A stretch of 64,000 nt of DNA. Origin: Asticcacaulis sp. GTDB lineage: Bacteria > Pseudomonadota > Alphaproteobacteria > Caulobacterales > Caulobacteraceae. The stretch is from the NCBI GenBank assembly GCA_024707255.1, contig JANQAC010000002.1, forward strand, positions 986,001-1,050,000. The letters are read 5' to 3'. A model generated the notes under the pieces. The model was not told where the DNA came from, searched no databases, and was given only the letters and a program-made list of their open reading frames with translations. This document shows positions 45,399 through 54,700 of this stretch, one piece after another. The number at the start of each line of letters is the position of its first letter. Position 1 is the stretch's first letter. A program made the translations under genes and the position numbers.

Positions 45399-47540
45399 TC
45401 AGAACTTCCGCGTCAATGTCGCGGTCCAGGTCTGACCGGCGCCGTAAGTACAGCCGACCGAACCGGAGCAGCGGGCGACGTACTTGACGTCTGTAATGTT
45501 GCTGCCGTTCAGAGCCAGACGCCAGGCCGGGGTATCATAGTGGATGGCGGCATCGAACAGGGTTGATTGCTGACCCCAGATGCCCGCGCCATAGGAGCCC
45601 AGACTCTTGGAGTTGTAACGGACGCCCAGACCAAAGCCGAGACCGCCGAGCGCGCCGGATTTCAGCGTGTAGTCGGCAAACAGGGAAGCCTTGTCTTTTG
45701 GAGTCGTCGGCATGGGGCCACCAACTTCAGCCGGATTGTTTGAGGCCAGGACTTCACTGTCCGTATAGGTGTAGGAGCCGTTGATCGAGAACTGCTCGTT
45801 GATACGGGCCACAAACTCGGTCTCGAAGCCCTTGACCTCGACTTCACCGATCTGGGTGCTGATGAAGGTGGGGAAATAAACGGTCGAAACCACATTGGTC
45901 TGCTTGATATCGTAAACGGCCGCCGTGGCGAAAAGTTTCACGCCGTTGTCCAGTGTACGACCGTCATATTTGACGCCGATTTCCGACTGCTCGCCTTCGG
46001 TCGGCCGGAAGCCGGTGCCGATGACAGGCTCGAACGAGGTCGAGTAGCTGGCATAGGGAGCGACGCCATTGTCGAACAGGTAGTTGGCGCCGATACGGTA
46101 GGTGAATTTGCTGTCCTTGGTCGTCGTCGCGGGCAGATAGGTTTTTGTGACGATCTTGTCTTCGTCGTAACGGCCACCAATCGTGATAAACAGCTTGTTG
46201 ATACCGATCTGGTCCTGGACATAGAGGCCGGTCTGCTTCAGGTCCTGGTCGTTGTAGGGATTCCAGGCCGGGTCGGTAAGGGAGGAAGCGTCGCTGTAAA
46301 CCGGGTTATACAGGTCTATCGATGAGGCCAAGGCAAAGCCGTACTGGGCGAAGTTCTTGACATCGCGGTAGTCGATACCGGCCAGAACCTTGTGTGTCAC
46401 GCTGCCGGTGGTGAAGGTGCCATCCAGTCGGTTATCGATGGCGAAGCTCTCGACATTTTCCATGTAGGGGAAGCTGTAGCGATCGACCGTGCGGTTATCG
46501 GCCTCAAGTGCCGCGCCATAGATCACCTTGCTGTTCTCGCGGTACTTGCTGTACTTGGCGTTCGACGAGAAGGACAGGTTGTTGCTGAATGTGTGCTTGT
46601 AATCGTAACCGACGGCCCACTGGTTGCGCTTGTAGATATTGTAATCCGGCTCGCCGAGATTGGCCGATTCACTGACCTGGCCGTTCGGGTTCGGCAGAAG
46701 GGTGCCCAGTTCCGGCAGGAAGCCGTTGGTGTCGCCATCAACCTCGTCGTCCTGCAGGTAGGCCAGACCCGTGAGGGTGTCGTTGTCGGTGATCTTCCAG
46801 GTCACGGTCGGGGCGATCAGGTCGCGCTTGGCCGAGACGCCGTCGCGCTCCGCGCCGCGATCGAGGTAAAGGCCGGTCAGGCGCGCCGAGACATTGCTGG
46901 ACAGGGCGCCGGTGACCGTGCCGGCGATCGACTTGTAGTCATAGCTACCGAGCTTGCCCTGGATTTCACCGCCAAAATTGCGGCTGGCGCGGCGGCTGGT
47001 CTCGTTATAGAGGCCGCCCGGAGGCGAGTTGCCATAAAGCGTGGCGGCTGGACCCTTGATGATGCTGGCCGTATCGAAAGCGTAGAGATCCACGCCGGTC
47101 GAGAAGATGGTGGTGGTGACGGGCGCTGCCAGGCCGTCAACATATTGTTTCGGCGTGAAGCCGCGCAGGGTGACGAAATCGTAGCGCAGGTCGGGGCCAT
47201 AGTTTTCACCGAAGGCACCAGAGGTGTAGCGTACCGCCTGTTGCAGGTCGGTGAAGCCGAGCAGGTCGATCTGGTCGCGGTTGATGACCGAAACCGACTG
47301 CGGAGTCCGGATCAGCGGGATGTCGGTTTTGTTGGCCGACATGGCGCCGCTCGGAACGAAGCGCTTGGACCTGATGATGACGACGGTAGAGCCGTCAACG
47401 GTTTCCCTGGTGGTCTTGAGGCCGTCGCCGGTGTCATCCTGCTGTGCCTGGGCGGCGCCGCTGATGCAGGCGGTCGCCACGGTTGCCAGAAGCAGAGCCC
47501 GTGTAATGGTTTTATTTATCGAAGTCCGTTGGGTCAGCAT
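45399..47540 (-). CDS. TonB-dependent siderophore-type receptor
   Basis: About 713 residues. The signal peptide (LLLATVATACISGAAQAQ) is followed by a plug domain with IPLIRTPQSVSVINRDQIDL, LRGFTPKQYVDG and IKGPAATLYGNSPPGGL. A beta-barrel follows, ending in GQTWTATLTRKF with the terminal aromatic residue. The pattern is that of ferrichrome/ferric-siderophore receptors. ATG 47540 has AAGGAGC upstream; an in-frame start at 47570 lies further out. No Fur box was found by eye upstream. The ligand could also be a peptide or glycan given the amidohydrolase neighbours. Confidence 0.88.
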   Translation of the reverse strand: MLTQRTSINKTITRALLLATVATACISGAAQAQQDDTGDGLKTTRETVDGSTVVIIRSKRFVPSGAMSANKTDIPLIRTPQSVSVINRDQIDLLGFTDLQQAVRYTSGAFGENYGPDLRYDFVTLRGFTPKQYVDGLAAPVTTTIFSTGVDLYAFDTASIIKGPAATLYGNSPPGGLYNETSRRASRNFGGEIQGKLGSYDYKSIAGTVTGALSSNVSARLTGLYLDRGAERDGVSAKRDLIAPTVTWKITDNDTLTGLAYLQDDEVDGDTNGFLPELGTLLPNPNGQVSESANLGEPDYNIYKRNQWAVGYDYKHTFSNNLSFSSNAKYSKYRENSKVIYGAALEADNRTVDRYSFPYMENVESFAIDNRLDGTFTTGSVTHKVLAGIDYRDVKNFAQYGFALASSIDLYNPVYSDASSLTDPAWNPYNDQDLKQTGLYVQDQIGINKLFITIGGRYDEDKIVTKTYLPATTTKDSKFTYRIGANYLFDNGVAPYASYSTSFEPVIGTGFRPTEGEQSEIGVKYDGRTLDNGVKLFATAAVYDIKQTNVVSTVYFPTFISTQIGEVEVKGFETEFVARINEQFSINGSYTYTDSEVLASNNPAEVGGPMPTTPKDKASLFADYTLKSGALGGLGFGLGVRYNSKSLGSYGAGIWGQQSTLFDAAIHYDTPAWRLALNGSNITDVKYVARCSGSVGCTYGAGQTWTATLTRKF

Positions 47541-47788
47541 TTCAATTCCGCTCCTTATTGAATTGCCCATGACACGAAAATGTCTTGGTAACGTGACGAA
47601 ACTGTAACTCTCTTTTTTTGAGGCCCGATGTCTAACTTAGGACAGTTTATCTTGCGATCAGGCCGCGTAAAGTGGATGTGGGATCCTATGTTGCCAAAGT
47701 GCTTCAGTTTCGGACGATTTGGGCGAAAAAAGGCATTCTGTGAGATAGTTTTTTGTGCGACGCAATATTCTTGAGATGTGTACGGAAA

Positions 47789-48860
47789 TCAGGACGCAGT
47801 CTTTTTTCTTGCAAGGCGTTTGCGTGTCCACCACAGACTGATTCCCAGTCCGGCCATGGCGATCAGCCAGAAGCCAATGAGCAACTGCAAAATCCGACCG
47901 GTAATCCCGCCGATCTGGCCGGTATGCAGAGGGTAAATCGTATCAAGCACGAGCCGCGCCGGGCCATGCGCCTGACGGGCATCATACGCGCTTAAAATCC
48001 GGCCGTCATGCGCGTCTATATATACGGTTGTCAGCCCCCAGATTCGCGGTATTTCGCCATTCGCCCGCAGGCGGACCTTGTACCAGGGCGTGTCTTCGCC
48101 AGGCAGGGAGAAGCCGGAAAGGGTGGCGCCGGGATAGGGCGCCAAAGCTGCCGCCAGGGCGGCGGAGGGTTTGATTCTGGTTGTCCGAAGCCGGCCTTAT
48201 CTCGGCGGGCACCGGGATTTCGGCTTTGAAAAGCCCCTCAAGGCCCTCGTCAAAGGCCAGCAGGACCCCAGCGGAAATGGTGATAAAGGCGGGTACGGCG
48301 ATCCACAGGCCGACGGTACGATGCCATCCGTGGAGCAGGGGAACGCCGGCCTTGCCTTTCGGGCGGCTGAGCGCCTTCAGCCACTGGCCGGCGCGCGGCC
48401 AGGCAAGCTTGAGACCCAGGCCGATGTTTGTCAGGAGCAGGAGGCCGCTGAGACCAAGAAAGGCCCGGCCGGCATCACCCAGCATCAGGGCCATGTGAAG
48501 GTCGCTCAGGCGGTCGAATATATTGCCGTCGGAAAGGGTATCGTTGCGCCGGTCACGCAAGGGTTCGCCCTGTCCATCAACACGCAGAGTGCGGTCCGTA
48601 TCCGCCCGGCTGTAAAAAATATCGAAACGGCTGGCGCTGTTATTGGCCGACCACACGGAAGACACGTGCGTGCCCGGTTCCTGAACCAGGCTGTCCAGTC
48701 TTGCACCCAGGCGTTCGGCCTGGAAAGCGGCGCGGGAGCCGGCAACACCGGCGTCGTCAATATCCCAGCGGAAGACGATCAGGCAGCCGGTGACCGCCTG
48801 AAAGACCCAGAGGGCGGCAAAAACGAGACTGACATAACGGTGGATGGTCCTGATCTGCAT
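47789..48860 (-). CDS. PepSY-associated transmembrane protein (frame break near 48173)
   Basis: Four transmembrane helices: SLVFAALWVFQAVTGCLIVF, a FLGLSGLLLLTNIGLGLKLA segment, a WHRTVGLWIAVPAFITISAG segment and RILQLLIGFWLIAMAGLGIS. A PepSY-like TM fold with a periplasmic loop lies between them. Family members often help iron reduction at siderophore uptake loci. The frame changes near 48173: with one base fewer the C-terminal LAAALAPYPGATLSGFSLPG continues to the stop at 47789. ATG 48860 has GGGAG. The gene follows the amino-acid permease by 14 bases and is probably cotranscribed. Confidence 0.75.
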
Positions 48861-48874
48861 GGTTCGTCTCCCGT

Positions 48875-50374
48875 TTATTCAGTGTCAGGTGTATGCGCGT
48901 TGCGATACCCGTAAAATACGTAGATCAGCACACCGGCCAGCAGGTACAGTCCGAGGAATATGGCGGGCAGGACGTCGCCGCGTCCGGCCTGCGAAAGGAT
49001 ATCCATGCCGACGGGTATAACCATGCCGAAGCACAGCACTATGGCCAGCAAGGGAACATAGCCGATCCAAACCTTGCCGATCGAGAAACCGCCAAGCGGT
49101 ACGCGGAAAGGGCGGGGCAGGTCAGGACGGCGATTGCGCAGCCAGATCAAGCTGAAGGCGACGATCGAAAAGGCGAGCGCCGTGCCGAAACTGACCATGT
49201 CGCCCAGCACGGAAATGGGCAGAAAGGCCGCGATGACCGCTGAGGTGAGGCAGACGGTGATCGTGCCCCACACGGGTGTTCGTAACCTGGGGTGGACCTT
49301 CGAGAACAGCGGTGGAATCAGCCCGTCACGGCCCATGGCGTAGCAGATGCGCGAATGACCGTAGCCATTGACCAGCAGGACGGAAGCAAGGCCGGTCAGG
49401 GCGCCGATCTTGATGATGAAGGCAAAGGCCGGCTGGCCGATGCGATCGACCGCGACGGCGATCGGATCGGCGACCCCAAGTTCCTTGTAGGGCACCAGGC
49501 CGGTCAGGACGGCGGCCACAGCGATATAAAGGGCCGTGCAGACAAAGAGCGCGCCCAATATGCCGATCGGCATGTTCCTTTGCGGATTTTTCGTTTCGCT
49601 GGCGGCGGTCGATACGGTTTCAAAGCCGAGGTAGGCGAAGAACAGTATGGAGGCGCCGCGGACGATGCCCTGCCAGCCGAAGGCGAAGCCGCCCTCATTG
49701 GCCGGAATGAAGGGGGTCCAGTTGGCCGGGTTCACCGCACCGGTGCCGACAGCCACGAACGCGATGAGCACGGATATCTTTATGAAGACGAGGATGGTGG
49801 TGACGAGGGTGGACTTGGAAACGCCCGCCGACAGGATCACGGCGCTGATCAGCAGCGCGATGGCGGCGATCAGGTTAACCCCGCCGCTCAGTGAAAAGCT
49901 GGTCCGTCCGTCCACCACCGTTGAGACGACAGACGGCGTAGACAGCCAGGCCGGTATATTGACGCCGAAATCAGTGAGCAGGCTGACCAGGTAGCTGGAA
50001 AACCCGACAGCGAGTGCAGAGCCGGCAAGGCCGTATTCGAGCATCAGCAGCCAACTCAGCCCCCAGGCCACAACCTGGCCCAGGGTGGCGTAAGCGTATG
50101 TGTATGATGAACCGGAGACCGGGATGGTCGAGGCGAGTTCGGCATAGCACAGGGCGGTAAAGCCGCAGGCGGTCGCGGCCAGCAGAAACGACAGTATGAC
50201 GGCTGGTCCGGCGAAATGGGCGGCGGCCGTGCCCGTCATCACATAGACGCCGGCGCCGACAATGCAGCCGATTCCCAGCAGCATGAGCTGGAAACCGTCC
50301 AGAGTCCGATGCAGGGGATGCTCTTCAGCCTGCAGGGCCTCTATGGATTTTCGGGCGAACAGTCTGGCGGGCAT
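48875..50374 (-). CDS. APC-superfamily amino-acid permease
   Basis: About 499 residues with 12-13 membrane helices. GIGCIVGAGVYVMTGTAAAHFAGPAV is the first-helix signature of the cationic/branched amino-acid transporter group (YfnA-like). The FFAYLGFETVSTAASETKNPQRNMP and YAMGRDGLIPPLFSKVHP stretches are typical of the family. ATG 50374 has GGAG upstream. It diverges from an AraC-type regulator 80-130 bases away, which may control it. The amino acid transported cannot be read from sequence. Confidence 0.9.
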   Translation of the reverse strand: MPARLFARKSIEALQAEEHPLHRTLDGFQLMLLGIGCIVGAGVYVMTGTAAAHFAGPAVILSFLLAATACGFTALCYAELASTIPVSGSSYTYAYATLGQVVAWGLSWLLMLEYGLAGSALAVGFSSYLVSLLTDFGVNIPAWLSTPSVVSTVVDGRTSFSLSGGVNLIAAIALLISAVILSAGVSKSTLVTTILVFIKISVLIAFVAVGTGAVNPANWTPFIPANEGGFAFGWQGIVRGASILFFAYLGFETVSTAASETKNPQRNMPIGILGALFVCTALYIAVAAVLTGLVPYKELGVADPIAVAVDRIGQPAFAFIIKIGALTGLASVLLVNGYGHSRICYAMGRDGLIPPLFSKVHPRLRTPVWGTITVCLTSAVIAAFLPISVLGDMVSFGTALAFSIVAFSLIWLRNRRPDLPRPFRVPLGGFSIGKVWIGYVPLLAIVLCFGMVIPVGMDILSQAGRGDVLPAIFLGLYLLAGVLIYVFYGYRNAHTPDTE

Positions 50375-50504
50375 GATTGGCTCCGGTGCTGGGGCTATGT
50401 GTAAGGCAGCAGAATTATCGGACGTATAGTATGCGGATAATTTTTAACGCGCTGTGTCTGGCGCGCTACAGCGAATGGAGCGCAAATCATCTATAACGGG
50501 CCAC

Positions 50505-51311
50505 ATGATGACACGCAGCACGCATGGTGAAGATTATCAGAAGGTCAATCGCCCGATCGCCGTGCTGATTGACGAATATTCACCGGATCATGTCGATCCG
50601 CCGCACAGCCATGAACGTGCCCAGTTGCTGTACGCCACATCTGGCGTGATGTCGGTCATAACCGATGAGGTCAGTTTCACCATTCCCCCACAGCGCGGCG
50701 TATGGATGCCGGCCGGTGTCCGTCATGAGGCCCACTGCCGGGGGCATGTGTCGCTGCGCACGCTCTATGTCGAGCCGGATGCCGACAGCCGGATGCCGAA
50801 GCGCTGCCAGACGCTGAAAATATCGCCCTTGCTGCGTGAACTGATTATCGAGGCGGGCAACCTGCCGATCGAGTACAGCCTCAATGGACGTGAGGCGCGC
50901 ATAATGGAACTGATTCTCGATGAGATTGCCGAGGCGGTTGAGCATCCGGCATCGGCGCTCAACATACCGATGCCAAAGGATCCGCGCCTCTCGCGCATTT
51001 GCCGGAAGATCATGGATGATCCGGCGGCGGAAGATGATCTCGATCACTGGGCCGCAGTGGCCTGCATGGGGCGCCGCACCTTCACGCGCGCTTTCCGCCG
51101 GGAAACGGGCATTACCTTCTCAGAGTGGCGGCAGCAGGTCAGGCTGGCGGAGGCGGTATCCATGCTGGCCTCCGGCAAGTCGGTGACGACGGTTGCTTAC
51201 GAGGTCGGGTATAACAGCCCCAGTGCGTTCGGCACCATGTTCCAGCGCGCCTTCGGTACGCCGCCCAGCCAGTATTTCAGCCAGCTCACAAAGCCGGTCG
51301 CGGGCGCCTGA
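50505..51311 (+). CDS. AraC-family transcriptional regulator
   Basis: An N-terminal cupin (about residues 25-110: VLIDEYSPDHVDPPHSHERAQ, FTIPPQRGVWMPAGVRHEA) senses a small ligand. The C-terminal double helix-turn-helix has WAAVACMGRRTFTRAFRRETG and VTTVAYEVGYNSPSAFGTMF, then FGTPPSQYF. It faces the amino-acid permease gene divergently, the classic position for a regulator of that gene. The ATG 50505 start is a choice; the frame opens at 50454 and no ribosome site is strong. Confidence 0.85.
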   Translation: MMTRSTHGEDYQKVNRPIAVLIDEYSPDHVDPPHSHERAQLLYATSGVMSVITDEVSFTIPPQRGVWMPAGVRHEAHCRGHVSLRTLYVEPDADSRMPKRCQTLKISPLLRELIIEAGNLPIEYSLNGREARIMELILDEIAEAVEHPASALNIPMPKDPRLSRICRKIMDDPAAEDDLDHWAAVACMGRRTFTRAFRRETGITFSEWRQQVRLAEAVSMLASGKSVTTVAYEVGYNSPSAFGTMFQRAFGTPPSQYFSQLTKPVAGA

Positions 51312-51929
51312 TCAGCGGGCCGGATTCTGCCGGCGCATCTCCGTCGCTAGGTCGGTTTCGCCCGCGCGGTCCAGCGCCGCCAGGATTTCATCATATTCCT
51401 GCACGGCTTCATCCTGTCCCATCTTGAACGCCGCCTGCACATCGGTAATCCGGGCGTGAAAGCCTACTACGCCCTGCGCCAGCCGTGCCGCGCGTTCGCC
51501 CATGTCGTCCAGCGACCAGGCATTGTCGCGGCCCGCCTCCATTGTATCGATAAGGTCGCGCAGGAGCATCTCTATGCCGGGGGCATCTTCAATCAGGCGG
51601 ATGTCGCAATCGAAAGCGATGCTGGCATAGTTCCAGGTCGGGGCCTGGGTGCGGTCTGTCAGCCATGAGGGCGAGATATAGCCATGCGGTCCCGTAAGCA
51701 GCAGGAGGGCGCGGGGGTGAGCGCGCAGGTGCGCGATCTGGGGATTGTTGCGCCCGAAATGCCCGATCAGCCCGGCCAGCCGGCCATTTTCCAAATATGG
51801 CCGGACCGGAAGCTGGGTCGCGCCAAAGCCGCCGGCAGCCGTAACGATCCAGGCAAATGGATGGCGGGTGACGATATCGAGGATATCGGCGTCGGATTTC
51901 GGGGCATATTTGGCGGGTTTCGGGTCCAT
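51312..51929 (-). CDS. PaiB-family FMN-binding protein
   Basis: About 205 residues of split-barrel fold. FAWIVTAAGGFGATQLPVRP, GHFGRNNPQIAHLRAHPRAL, TGPHGYISPSWLTDRTQAPTWNY and VVGFHARITDVQAAFKMGQ match the PaiB/negative-regulator family. The family binds FMN-like cofactors; its true reaction is unclear. It ends exactly where the convergent AraC gene ends (51311/51312). Confidence 0.85.
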   Translation of the reverse strand: MDPKPAKYAPKSDADILDIVTRHPFAWIVTAAGGFGATQLPVRPYLENGRLAGLIGHFGRNNPQIAHLRAHPRALLLLTGPHGYISPSWLTDRTQAPTWNYASIAFDCDIRLIEDAPGIEMLLRDLIDTMEAGRDNAWSLDDMGERAARLAQGVVGFHARITDVQAAFKMGQDEAVQEYDEILAALDRAGETDLATEMRRQNPAR

Positions 51930-52015
51930 GCGCCGGTTCTAGCGCGATAACCGCAAGGGTTACAGCCGCTATTCAGGCCCAACGGTCATGTTTTCGGGCC
52001 AAATCCAAGGAAGAT

Positions 52016-52045
52016 GTGCTGGTGCCGGTTGCAGGAATCGAACCC
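52016..52045. repeat. Partial duplicate of tRNA-Thr 3' end (att-like)
   Basis: A 30-base stretch ending in GAATCGAACCC is identical to 52119-52148, the T-arm/acceptor/CCA part of the tRNA-Thr gene and its flank. After it the sequence differs: a GTTTGC-TGAC-GCAAAC hairpin replaces the anticodon arm. The two copies are 103 bases apart. It is a tRNA fragment, not a working tRNA, and could be a remnant attachment site. Confidence 0.7.
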
Positions 52046-52122
52046 CCGTTTGCGTCAGCAAACAAAAGACCAGACACACGGGTTCATGCAGGAAATGAAT
52101 GAATCAGTAAAGGTGGGAGTGC

Positions 52123-52198
52123 TGGTGCCGGTTGCAGGAATCGAACCCGCGACCTGATGTTTACAAAACAACTGCTCTACCATCTGAGCTAAACCGGC
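52123..52198 (-). tRNA. tRNA-Thr (anticodon TGT)
   Basis: The minus-strand RNA starts GCCGGTTTAGCTCAGATGG and ends TTCGATTCCTGCAACCGGC-A-CCA. A complete cloverleaf forms, with an anticodon loop of TTTGTAA (anticodon TGT) and TTCGATT in the T-loop. CCA is encoded at 52123-52125. The D-arm reads AGCTCAGATGGTAGAGC. Confidence 0.95.
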
Positions 52199-52371
52199 GC
52201 GCACACTCCGAACCGTCAGGTCCGAGGAGGGGTCTTATGCCGATGGCCGCGCGGCTTGTCCATATCTCATGCGCGGATTTTTTTGCTCATTTGCGCATCA
52301 TCCCTATATTTCAACCGTCGAAATGGTTTATGACCACGGCCTTCTCATCATTAGAGAGCTGAAAGACCACT

Positions 52372-54102
52372 ATGTCCCGCATCCTGATCACCTCCGCGCT
52401 TCCCTATATCAATGGCATCAAGCACCTCGGCAATCTGGCCGGTTCCATGCTGCCGGCGGATGTGTTCGCCCGGTTCCAGAGGGCGCGGGGACATGAGGTG
52501 CTCTATATCTGCGCCACCGACGAGCACGGCACGCCGGCTGAGCTGGCGGCCGCCAAGGCTGGCCAGGATGTCCGCACCTATTGCGACGAACAGCATCTGA
52601 TCCAGAAGAACGCTGGCGAAGCTTTCGGTCTGAGCTATGACTGGTTCGGCCGGTCTTCCTCGCCGGAAAACCGCGAGCTGACGCAGGCATTCTGTGAGGC
52701 GCTGGATCGGAATGGCCTGATCGAAGAACGGGTCGACAAGATGGTCTTCTCCATCGATGACGGCCGCTTCCTGCCAGATCGCTATGTTGAAGGCACCTGT
52801 CCGCACTGTGGTTACGACAAGGCGCGCGGCGACCAGTGTGACAATTGCGGCCGCCTGCTTGACCCCACCGACCTGATCAATCCCTATTCGGCGGTTTCCG
52901 GTTCGCGCAACCTCGAAGTGCGCGATACGCGCCATCTCTATTTGTTGCAAACCAAGGTCGAACCGCAGTTGCGCGAATGGATCGCTGGCAAATCGGAATG
53001 GCCGCAACTGGCGCTATCCATCGCCAACAAGCATTTGGAAGAGGGCCTGATCGACCGCGGTATTACGCGCGATCTGAAATGGGGTGTGCCGGTGACCAAG
53101 GATGGTAAGCCGCGTCCCGGTTTTGAGGATAAGGTCTTCTATGTCTGGTTCGATGCGCCGATCGAGTATATCGGCAGCACAAAAGAATATTTCACCGACT
53201 TGTCTCGGAAGAATGGGAGCAATCCCGACGACTGGCAAAAGTGGTGGCGCCTCGACCAGGGCGCCGATGATGTCCGCTATGTCGAATTCATGGGCAAGGA
53301 CAATGTCGCCTTCCACACGGTTAGCTTCCCGGCCACCATTCTGGGCTCCGGTGAGCCGTGGAAGATGGTTGATACGCTGAAGGCTTTCAACTGGCTCAAC
53401 TGGTATGGCGGCAAGTTCTCGACCTCCATGAACCGCGGCGTCTTCATGGACCAGGCACTGGAAATCCTGCCGGCCGATTACTGGCGCTGGTATCTGATCG
53501 CCAACGCGCCGGAAAGTTCGGATTCGTCGTTCACCTGGGAGCAGTTCCAGGCCACGATCAACAAGGACCTGGCTGATGTGCTCGGCAATTTTGTCAACCG
53601 CATCCTGAAATTTACCGAATCGAAGTTTGACGGCATCGTACCGGCAGGCGGCGAGGCCGGGCCGCTGGAAGAAAAGCTCTATGCCGATATCTCGGCCCTG
53701 CTGGTCGAAGCGACCGAGGCTTTCGAGGCGATGGAAATGCGCAAGGCGGCGCAGGCCGTTCGCCGTATCTGGGTGCTGGGTAACGAGTATCTGCAGGAAG
53801 CCGCCCCGTGGACGGCCTTCAAGACAGATGTCGAGCGTGCCGGCGTGATCGTGCGCCACGGCCTGAACCTGGTACGTCTCTATGCCACCCTGGCCCAGCC
53901 GATCATTCCGTTTGCCGCGCAGAGCATTGCCGATTGCGTTGGGGTTGAATTGCCGCTGGCCTGGCCGTCGATGGACGCAAAGGCTGAACTGAGCCAGTTG
54001 CCGGCCGGTCAGAAGGTGCAGTCCGGCGAAGTGCTGTTCAAAAAGATCGATGACGATATGGTCGCCGAATGGGCCGCGCGATTCGGCGGCAGCGAGGCAT
54101 AA
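52372..54102 (+). CDS. metG: Methionyl-tRNA synthetase, short form
   Basis: A class I synthetase of 576 residues. The start [20 protein letters not shown] holds the HIGH-like site (HLGN). A Zn knuckle of CPHCG...CDNCG lies at about 143-160, and the KMSKS-like motif is KFSTS at residues 348-352. The anticodon-binding helical domain ([30 protein letters not shown]) follows. It lacks the C-terminal EMAP/dimerisation domain of the E. coli enzyme. ATG 52372 is well placed. The gene follows tRNA-Thr on the other strand. Confidence 0.95.
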   Translation: MSRILITSALPYINGIKHLGNLAGSMLPADVFARFQRARGHEVLYICATDEHGTPAELAAAKAGQDVRTYCDEQHLIQKNAGEAFGLSYDWFGRSSSPENRELTQAFCEALDRNGLIEERVDKMVFSIDDGRFLPDRYVEGTCPHCGYDKARGDQCDNCGRLLDPTDLINPYSAVSGSRNLEVRDTRHLYLLQTKVEPQLREWIAGKSEWPQLALSIANKHLEEGLIDRGITRDLKWGVPVTKDGKPRPGFEDKVFYVWFDAPIEYIGSTKEYFTDLSRKNGSNPDDWQKWWRLDQGADDVRYVEFMGKDNVAFHTVSFPATILGSGEPWKMVDTLKAFNWLNWYGGKFSTSMNRGVFMDQALEILPADYWRWYLIANAPESSDSSFTWEQFQATINKDLADVLGNFVNRILKFTESKFDGIVPAGGEAGPLEEKLYADISALLVEATEAFEAMEMRKAAQAVRRIWVLGNEYLQEAAPWTAFKTDVERAGVIVRHGLNLVRLYATLAQPIIPFAAQSIADCVGVELPLAWPSMDAKAELSQLPAGQKVQSGEVLFKKIDDDMVAEWAARFGGSEA

Positions 54103-54183
54103 AGGTTACGGCGAATTCAGTAGGCGAACCGTTATCGCTGCGTATACTCCGTTTCATTACGAACGAATGATCGGGGGTAAGTC

Positions 54184-54588
54184 ATGAATCTCGTCCAGTT
54201 CCTGTTCAGCTTTCAGGGGCGCGTGCGCCGTCTGCATCTGTGGCTGTTTTTCCTTGTCCTGTCGGTGCTTTACGGCGGCATTTTCTGGCAGTTCGGCCAT
54301 ATCCATGTCGATTACGGCAGCGGGTGGGCACATGGTCGCCATGACTGGTATGGCCCCGGCTTCTGGTTCATCGAGCACAATCCGGGCTTCGGGCTTTTGG
54401 GAATCGTGGCGATCTGGATGAAGCTTGCGGTCATCGTCAAGCGCTGGCACGACCGCGAAAAGTCCGGCTGGTGGATACTGATCACCCTGATCCCGTTTAT
54501 CGGCTGGCTGTGGCAACTGATCGAGTGCGGCTTCATGGACGGAACCCAAGGTCCGAACAAATACGGGCCGTCACCGAAAGGGCTTTGA
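54184..54588 (+). CDS. DUF805 membrane protein
   Basis: About 134 residues with three or four hydrophobic helices. FLFSFQGRVRRLHLWLFFLV at the start and VKRWHDREKSGWWILITLIP, then CGFMDGTQGPNKYGPSP at the end are the DUF805 (YhaH/YhaI-like) signature. Function unknown; the protein sits in the inner membrane. GGGGG precedes ATG 54184. It ends before a weak hairpin terminator. Confidence 0.9.
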   Translation: MNLVQFLFSFQGRVRRLHLWLFFLVLSVLYGGIFWQFGHIHVDYGSGWAHGRHDWYGPGFWFIEHNPGFGLLGIVAIWMKLAVIVKRWHDREKSGWWILITLIPFIGWLWQLIECGFMDGTQGPNKYGPSPKGL

Positions 54589-54633
54589 CCGCCGAAGCGT
54601 TTCTTTAAAATGCCAGATATTTTGAAGTTTATT

Positions 54634-54664
54634 GCCGGAGGGCTGATTCTTTCCCGGCTTTTTA
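54634..54664 (+). terminator. Weak hairpin terminator after DUF805 gene
   Basis: GCCGG (54634-54638) pairs with CCGGC (54654-54658) around a 15-base loop and is followed by TTTTTAG. Only a 5-bp stem is seen. Confidence 0.45.
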
Positions 54665-54700
54665 GAAGGGGGAATATGTCTCTGTTTCAGACACTCTTTA

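Noticed and set aside
47541..47788. Fur box upstream of the TonB receptor
   Set aside because: No GATAATGATAATCATTATC-like or other 19-bp palindrome was found by eye in this stretch; an AT-rich promoter is all that can be said.
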